From Ptiloglossa arizonensis (Eukaryota; Arthropoda; Insecta; Hymenoptera; Colletidae), in NCBI RefSeq assembly GCF_051014685.1, contig NW_027479786.1:1-64000 (forward strand): DNA of 64,000 nucleotides. The letters run 5' to 3'. The position numbers and the translations under genes were made by a program. Shown here in pieces: positions 56,301-64,000 of this stretch (positions are counted from its first letter, which is position 1; each line of letters begins with the position of its first letter). The notes under the pieces were generated by a model that searched no databases, was not told the DNA's origin, and saw nothing but the letters and a program-made list of their open reading frames with translations.

Positions 56301-59300
56301 ACGCGAAAACGTATAACGTAGAACGTATACGCATAACGTATAACGTACAACGTATAAACGTATAACGTATAACGTATAACGTATAACGTATAACGTATAA
56401 ACGTATTATAACGTATAACGTATAACGTATAAACGTATAACGTATAACGTATACGTATAAGTATAACGTATAACGTATACGTTTAACGTATACGTATAAC
56501 GTATAACGTATAACGTACGTATAAGTATAAACGTATAACGTATAACGTATTACGTTAACGTATAACGCATTACGTATAACGGATAACGATAACGTATTTA
56601 AACGTAATAAAACTTATAACGTTATAAACGTAAACGTATAACGTATAACGTATAGTATAACGTATAACGTATAACGTATACGTATAAGTATACGTATAAC
56701 GTATAAGCGTATAACGTATAAACGTATAACGTGTAACGTATAACGTGTAACGTAAACGTATAACGTATAACGTATAACGTATAACGTATAACGTGTAACG
56801 TATAACGTATAACGTATAACGTATAACGTATAACGCATAAACGTATAACGTATAAAGTATAAACGTATAAGTAGAACGTGACGTATAAGTAGAACGTATA
56901 ACGTAAAAGTATAACGTAGAACGTATAACGTATAACGTGTAACGTATAACGTATAACGTGTAACGTCTAACGTATAACGTATACGTATACGTATAACGTA
57001 TACGTATAACGTATAACGTATAACGTATAACGTATAACGTATAACGTATAACTTGTAACGTATAACGTATAACGTATACGTATATGGTAAAACGTATAAC
57101 GCATAACGTATAACGCATAACGTATAAAGTATAACGTATAAGTATTAACGTATAATTTCGCTATAACGTATAACGTATAAAATATACATATAACGTATAA
57201 CGTATAACGTATAACGTATAACGTATAACATAGACGTAAACGTATAACGTATAACGTATAAGTATAACGTATAACGTATAACGTATAACGTATAACGTAT
57301 AACGTATAAAGTATAACGTAAAACGTATAACGTATAACGTATAACGTATAAACGTATAAATTCTAACGCATAAGTATAACGTATAACGTATACGCCATAA
57401 CGTATAACGTATAACGTATAACCTATAACGTATGACGTATCACGTATAAGGTATGACCAATAAACGTATAACGTATAACGTATATCTGTAACGCATAACG
57501 TATAACGTATAACGTATGAAGTATAACGTATAACGTATAACGTATAACATGTAACGTATAACGTAAAACGTATAACGTATAACGTATACGTATACGTAAA
57601 CGTAAAACGTATAACGTATAAGTATAACGTGTAAACGTATAACGTATAACGTATAACGTATAACGTATAACGTATAAACGTATAACGTATAACGTATAAC
57701 GTATACGTATAACGTATAACGTATACGTATAACGTATAAAATTCTAAAGCATAAGTATAACGTATAAACGTATAACGTATAAGTATAACGTATGACGTAT
57801 AACGTATAAGTATAACGTATAACGTATAACGTATAACGTATAACGTATAACGTATAACATATAACGTATGACGTATCACGTATAAGGTATGACCAATAAC
57901 GTATAAAGTATAACGTATATCCTGTACGCATAACGTATACGTATAAACGATGAAGTATACGTATAACGTATAACGTATAACGTTAACATGTAACGTATAA
58001 CGTAAAAAGTATAACGTATAACGTATAACGATAACGTATAACGTATAACGTATAACGTATAACGTATAACGTATAACGTATAACGTATAACGTATAACGT
58101 ATAAGTATAACGTATAACGACTAACGTATAACGTAGAAGTATAAGTATAACGTATATCCTGTAAGCATAACGTATAACGTATAACGTATGAAGTATAACG
58201 TATACGTATAACGTATAACGTCTAACGTAACGCATACGTATAACGTATAACGTAAACATATAACGTATGAGTATCACGTATAGGTATGACCTATAACGTA
58301 AAACGTATAATGTATATCTGTAACGCATACGTATATCCTATAACGCATAAACGCATAGCGTATAACGTATAACGTATAACGTATAGTATAACGTATAACG
58401 TATAACGTATAACGTATAACGTATAACGTATAACGTATAGTATAACGTATAACATAACGTATGACGTATCACGTATAAGGTATGATCTATAACGTATAAC
58501 GTATAACGTATATCCTGCAACGCATACGTATATCCTATAAGTATAACGTTTACGTATAACGTATACGTATAACGCATAACGTATAACGTATAACGTATAA
58601 ACGTATACGTATAACGTGTAACGTATAACGTATAACGTATAACGTATAACGTATACGTATAACGTCTAACGTATAACGATACGTATAACGTATAACGTAT
58701 AACATATACGTATGACGTATCACGTATAAGGTATGACAATAACGTATAACGTATAACGTATATCCTGTAACGCATAACGTATAACGTATAACGTATGAAG
58801 TATAACGTATAACGTATAACGTTAACGTCTAACGTATAACGCATAACGTATACGTATAACGTATACTTATAACGTATGACGTATCACGTATAAGGTATGA
58901 CCTATAACGTAAACGTATAATGTATATCCTGTAAACATAACGATATCCTATAACGCATAACGCATAGCGTATACGTATAACGTATAAACGTATAACGTAT
59001 AAGTATAACGTCTCAGTATAACGTATAACGTATAACGTATAACGTATAACTTATAACGTATAACGTATAACGTATAACGTATATCGTAAAACGTAAGACG
59101 CATAACGTATAACGCATAACGTATACGTATAACGTATAACGTATAACGTATAACGTATAACGCATACGTATAACGTATAACGTATAACGTATAACGTATA
59201 ACGTATAAGTATAACGTATAACGTGTAACGTATACGTGTAACGTATAAACGTATAAACGTATAACGTTTAACGAATAACGTAGAACGTATAACGCATAAC

Positions 59301-62300
59301 GTATACGTACAAGTATAAGTATAACGTATAAGTATAACGTATGACGTATAACGTAAACGTATAACGTATAAACGTATAACGTAAAGTTTAACGTTAACGT
59401 ATAACGTGTAACGTATAACGTATAACGTATAACGTTAACGTATAACGTATACGTATAACGTATAACGTATAACGTATAACGTATAACGTATACGTATAAC
59501 GTATAACGTATAACGTATAACGTATAACGTATAACGTATAACGTTTAACGTATAACGTATAAGTATAAGTATAACGTATAACGTAACGTATAACGTATAG
59601 TATACGTATAACGTATAACGTATAACGTATAAACGTATAACGTATAACGTATAACGTTTAACGTATAACGTATAACGTATAACGCAACGTATAACGTATA
59701 ACGTATAACATATAACGTATGACGTATCACGTATAGGTATGACCCATAACGTATAACGTATAACGTATAACGTGAACGTATAAGTAGAACGTATAACGTA
59801 TAACGTATAATGTATAACGTAAAGTCTAAGTATACGTAAACGTATAACGTATACGTATAACATATAACGTATGACGTTAACGTATAACGTATAACATATA
59901 ACGTATGACGTATCACGTATAAGGTATGACCAATAACGTATAACGTATAACGTATATCCTGTAACGCATAACGTATTACGTATACGTATAAAGTATAAGT
60001 ATAACGTATAACGTATAACGTCTAAACGTATAACGCATAAACGTATAACGTATAAACGTTAACATATAACGTACGACGTATCACGTATAAGGTATGACCT
60101 ATCGTATAACGTATAACGTATATCCTGTAACGCATAACGTATATCCTATAACGCATAACGCATAGCGTATACGTATAACGTATACGTATAACGTATAACG
60201 TATAACGTATAACGTATAACGTATAACGTATAACGTATAAGTATAACGTATAACGTATAACGTATAACGTATAACGTATAACGTATAACGTATAAATTCT
60301 AACGATAACGTATAACGTATAACGTATAACGCATAACGTATAACGTATACGTATAACCTATAACGTATGACGATCACGTATAAGGTATGACCAATAACGT
60401 ATAACGTATAACGTATATCCTGTAACGCATAACGTAAACGTATAACGTATGAAGTATACGTATAACGTATAACGTATAACATGTAACGTATAACGTAACG
60501 TATAAACGTATAACGTATAACGTATAACGTATAAAGTATAAGTATAACGTATAACGTAACGTATAACGTATAACGTATAACGTATAACGTATAACGTATA
60601 ACGTATAACGTATAACGTATAACGTATAACGTATAACGATAAACGTATAACGTATAACGAATAACGTATAACGTATAACGTTAACGTATAAATTCTAACG
60701 CATAAGTATAACGTATAACGTATAACGTATAACGTATAACGTATAACGTATAACGTATAACGTATAACGTATAAACGTATAAGTATAACGTATAAACGTA
60801 TAACGTATAAATATATATGACGTATACGTATAAGGTTATTATGACCAATAACGTATAAGTATAACGTATATCTGTAACGCATAACGTATACGTATAACGT
60901 ATGAATATAACGTATAACGTATACGTATAACATGTAACGTATACGTAAAACGTATACGTATAACGTATAACGTATAACGTATAACGTATAACGTATAAGT
61001 ATAACGTATAACGTATAACGTATAACGTATAACGTATAACGTATAACGTATAAACGTATAGTATAACGTATAACGTATAACGTATAACGTTTAACGTATA
61101 TAAATTTAACGCATAACGTATAACGTATAAGTATAAGTATAAACGTACGTATACGTATACGTATAACGTATAACGTATAACGTATAACCTATAACGATAC
61201 GTATAACGTATAACGTATACGTATAACGTATAACGTATAACGTATAACGTATAACCTATAACGTATAACGTATAAGTATAACGTGTAACGTTAACGTATA
61301 ACGTATAACGTATAACGTAAAACGTAACGTATAACGTATAACGATAACGTATAACGTATAACGTTTAATGTATACGTATAACGTATAACATAACGTATAA
61401 CGTATAAAGTATAGATATAACGTATGACGTATCACGTATAGGTATGACTATAACGTATAACGTATAAGTATAAACGCGAAACGTATACGTAGAAAGTATA
61501 ACGCATAACGTTACGTACAAGTATAACGTATAACGTATAACGTATAACGTATAACGTATAACGTATAACGTATAACGTATAACGTATAACGTATAACGTA
61601 TAACGTATAACGTATAAGTATAACGTATAACGTATAACGTATAAGTATACGTATAACGTATAACGTATAACGTATAACGTATAACGTATAACGTATTACG
61701 TATACGTATAACGCATAACGTTTAACGGATAACGTATAACGTATAACGTACGTATAACGTATAACGTATAACGTATAACGTATAACGTATAACGTATACG
61801 TATAACGTATAACGTATAACGAATAAACGTAAACGTATAACGTATAACGTGTAACGTATAACGTGTAACGTATAACGTATACGTATACGTATAACGTATA
61901 AACGTATACGTGTAAACGTATAACGTATACGTATAACGTATAACGTATAACGCATAACGTATAACGCATAACGTATAAAGCATAACGTATAAGCATAAAC
62001 GTAATAACGTAGAACGTATAACGTAGAACGTAACGTAAAACGTTATAACGTAAACGTATAACGTAAAACGTAACGTAAAGTATACGTGTAACGTCTAAGT
62101 CTAACGTATAACGTATAACGTATAGGTATAACGTAAAACGTATAACGTATAAACGTATAACGTATAACGTATGAGTATAACGTATAACGTATAACGTTAA
62201 CGTATAAACGTATAACGTATACGTATAACGTATAACGTATAAGTATAACGTATAACGTAGAACGTATAACGTAGAACGTATACGTAAAACGTATAACGTA

Positions 62301-64000
62301 GAAACGTAGAACGTATTATAACGTGTAACGTATAACGTATAACGTATAACGTCTAACGTATAACGTATAACGTATAGTATAACGTATACGTATAACGTAT
62401 CGTATAACGTATAACGTTATAACGTATAACGTATAACGTATAAGTATACGTATAACGTATAAACGTATAACGTATACGTATAACGTATAAGTATAACGTA
62501 AAAAAAATAACGTAACGTATAACGTATAACGTATAACGTATAAATTCTACGCATAACGTATAAGTATACGTATAAATTCTAACGCAAAACGTGTAACGTA
62601 TAACGTATAAGTATAACGTATAACGTATAACGTATAACGTATAACGTATAACGTATACGTGTAACGTATAACGTGTAAACGTATAAAGTGTAACGTATAA
62701 CGTATAACGTATAACGTATAATGTATAACGTATAACGTGTAAGTATAACGTGTAACGTGTAACGAATAACGTATAACGTATAAGGTATAACGTATAACGT
62801 TAACGTATAACGTATAACGTATAACGTATACGTATAAGTATAACGTAAAACGTATAACGTATAACGTATAACGTATAACGTATAACGTATAACGTATAAC
62901 GTATAACGTATAACGTAAAACGTTAACGTATAAATTCTACGCATAACGTATAACGTATACGTATAAATTCTAACGCAAAACGTATAACGTAGAAACGTAT
63001 AACGTATAACGTATAACGTATAACGTATAACGTATAGTATAATATAACGTATAAAGTAACGTATACGTAGAACGTTAACGTAAAACGTATAACGTAGAAC
63101 GTAGAACGTATAACGTGTAACGTATAACGTATAACGTATAACGTTGACGTATAACGTATAAGTATAACGTATAACGTATAACGATAACGTATAACGTATA
63201 ACGTATAACGTATACGTATAACGTATAACGTAGACGTAGAACGTATAACGTGTAACGTATAACGTATAACGATAACGTCTAACGTATAACGTATTAATTT
63301 ATAAGTATAACGTAACGTAAACGTATAACGTATAACGTTAACGTATAACGTATAAGGTATAAACGTATAACGTATAACGTATAACGTATAACGTATAACG
63401 TATAAACGTATAACGTAAACGTATAACGTATAACGTGTAACGTATAACGTGTAACGTATAACGTGTAACGTATAACGTGTAACGTATAACGTATAACGTA
63501 TAACGTATAACGTATAACGTATAACGTATAACGTATAACGTAGAACGTATAACGAATAACGTAGAACGTATAACGCATAACGTATAACGTACAACGTATA
63601 ACGTATAACGTATAAGTAAAACGTAGAACGTATTACGTAGAACGTATACGTATAACGTAGAATGTATAACGTATAACGTATAACGTCTAACGTATAACGT
63701 AGAGAGTATACGTATAACGTATATCCTGTAACGCATAACGTATACGTATAACGTATGAAGTATACGTATAACGTATAACGTATAACGTCTAACGTATAAC
63801 GCATAACGTATAACGTATAACGTATAACTATAACGTATGTCGTATCACGTATAAGGTATGACCTATAACGTAAAACGTATAATGTATATCTGTAACGCAT
63901 AACGTATATCCTATAACGCATAACGCATAGCGTATACGTATAAGTTCTAGTATACGTATAACGTATAAACGTAGAACGTATAACGTAGAACGTATAAGTA
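44317..64000 (-). repeat. Same 7-bp satellite, inverted orientation
   Basis: The unit now reads ACGTATA/ATAACGT on the + strand, the reverse complement of the left array, and stays so to the window end. Single-base losses and gains are frequent (ACGTATACG for a lost A, GTATAAGTATA for a lost C, and A-runs such as those near 54,092 and 62,500), so 7-bp register is rarely held for more than a few dozen units. The order of variant modules is the mirror image of 24,162-44,316. Nothing in this segment is absent from the left arm except scattered indels and substitutions that look like sequencing error. Confidence 0.96.

Larger units (their letters stand above)
24162..64000. repeat. Large inverted duplication (fold-back palindrome), arms about 20 kb
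   Basis: Landmarks on the left arm reappear reverse-complemented on the right in exact mirror order. CGCTATGCG modules at 39,156, 38,537, 35,021, 34,398, 29,960, 29,330, 28,098 and 24,232 pair with copies ending near 49,384, 49,992, 53,462, 54,078, 58,360, 58,969, 60,167 and 63,932. ACATG modules near 43,644, 41,738, 39,968, 39,531, 37,634, 35,828, 35,396, 32,281, 30,790, 30,342, 27,773 and 27,311 pair with 44,957, 46,800, 48,583, 49,017, 50,871, 52,670, 53,100, 56,117, 57,548, 57,987, 60,480 and 60,931. None is missing or out of order. Between the outermost CGCTATGCG pairs, 14,924 bp on the left correspond to 14,548 bp on the right. Either a fold-back read artefact or a very young palindrome; I favour the artefact. 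Confidence 0.93.

Noticed and set aside
44441..63921. Many open frames on the - strand, up to 332 codons
   Set aside because: They appear only because the repeat is inverted here. The frames are the same heptapeptide disrupted by indels (YVYVIRY, RIRYTL), which fits sequencing noise and not genes.
1..64000. Telomere repeat
   Set aside because: The unit lacks the G-run of common telomere repeats, and the array continues after the inversion instead of ending.
1..64000. TATA boxes, ACGT-core (bZIP) sites and ACGTCA half-sites as regulatory elements
   Set aside because: TATA and ACGT occur in every unit as a consequence of the repeat, and ACGTCA comes with GTCATACG variants. With no gene nearby there is nothing to support a regulatory role.
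44317..64000. Independent satellite family in the right arm
   Set aside because: Reverse-complementing the arm gives the left-arm landmarks in order, so it is the same sequence and not a second family.
1..64000. rRNA, tRNA or other structured RNA genes
   Set aside because: No stretch departs from the 7-bp unit long enough to encode one.

Overview
The window holds no recognisable gene. All 64 kb is one satellite array built from a 7-bp unit, TATACGT on the + strand (equivalently ACGTTAT; about 29% GC, one CpG per unit). I see no unique sequence, transposon, rRNA, tRNA or CRISPR array. An array of this size, with its layered duplications, suggests a heterochromatic satellite block of a eukaryotic genome assembled from long reads. 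The sequence does not identify the species.

Layout. From 1 to about 44,316 the unit runs in the + orientation. Near 44,316/44,317 it flips, and to the end of the window it runs as ACGTATA/ATAACGT. Single-base variants of the unit (GTTACACG, GTTCTACG, GTTAGACG, GTTATGCG, GTTAGAATTT and others) act as a barcode. They form recurring modules, and these sit in larger duplications whose offsets are exact multiples of 7 bp in the clean region: 504, 896, about 1,490, 1,988, 2,093, 2,541, 3,731, 5,068 and 5,740 bp. The duplications arose by in-register copying.

The right arm (44,317-64,000) is the reverse complement of about 24,162-44,316, not just any inverted stretch. Twenty landmarks (8 CGCTATGCG modules and 12 ACATG modules) recur in exact mirror order, with the right arm about 2.5% shorter. 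Up to 35,690 the left side keeps a nearly perfect 7-bp register, apart from patches at 22.8-24.6 and 25.4-25.5 kb. From 35,690 through the fold to 64,000 it is full of 1-2 base indels. The most economical reading is a fold-back (template plus complement) long-read chimera that was never polished. A real recent palindrome is the alternative.

The long open frames are an arithmetic by-product. The unit length is coprime to 3 and TATACGT has no stop in any + frame, so every frame reads the same heptapeptide repeat, YTLYVIR. The reverse complement meets TAA every 21 bp. The open strand therefore switches at the inversion. I call no CDS.
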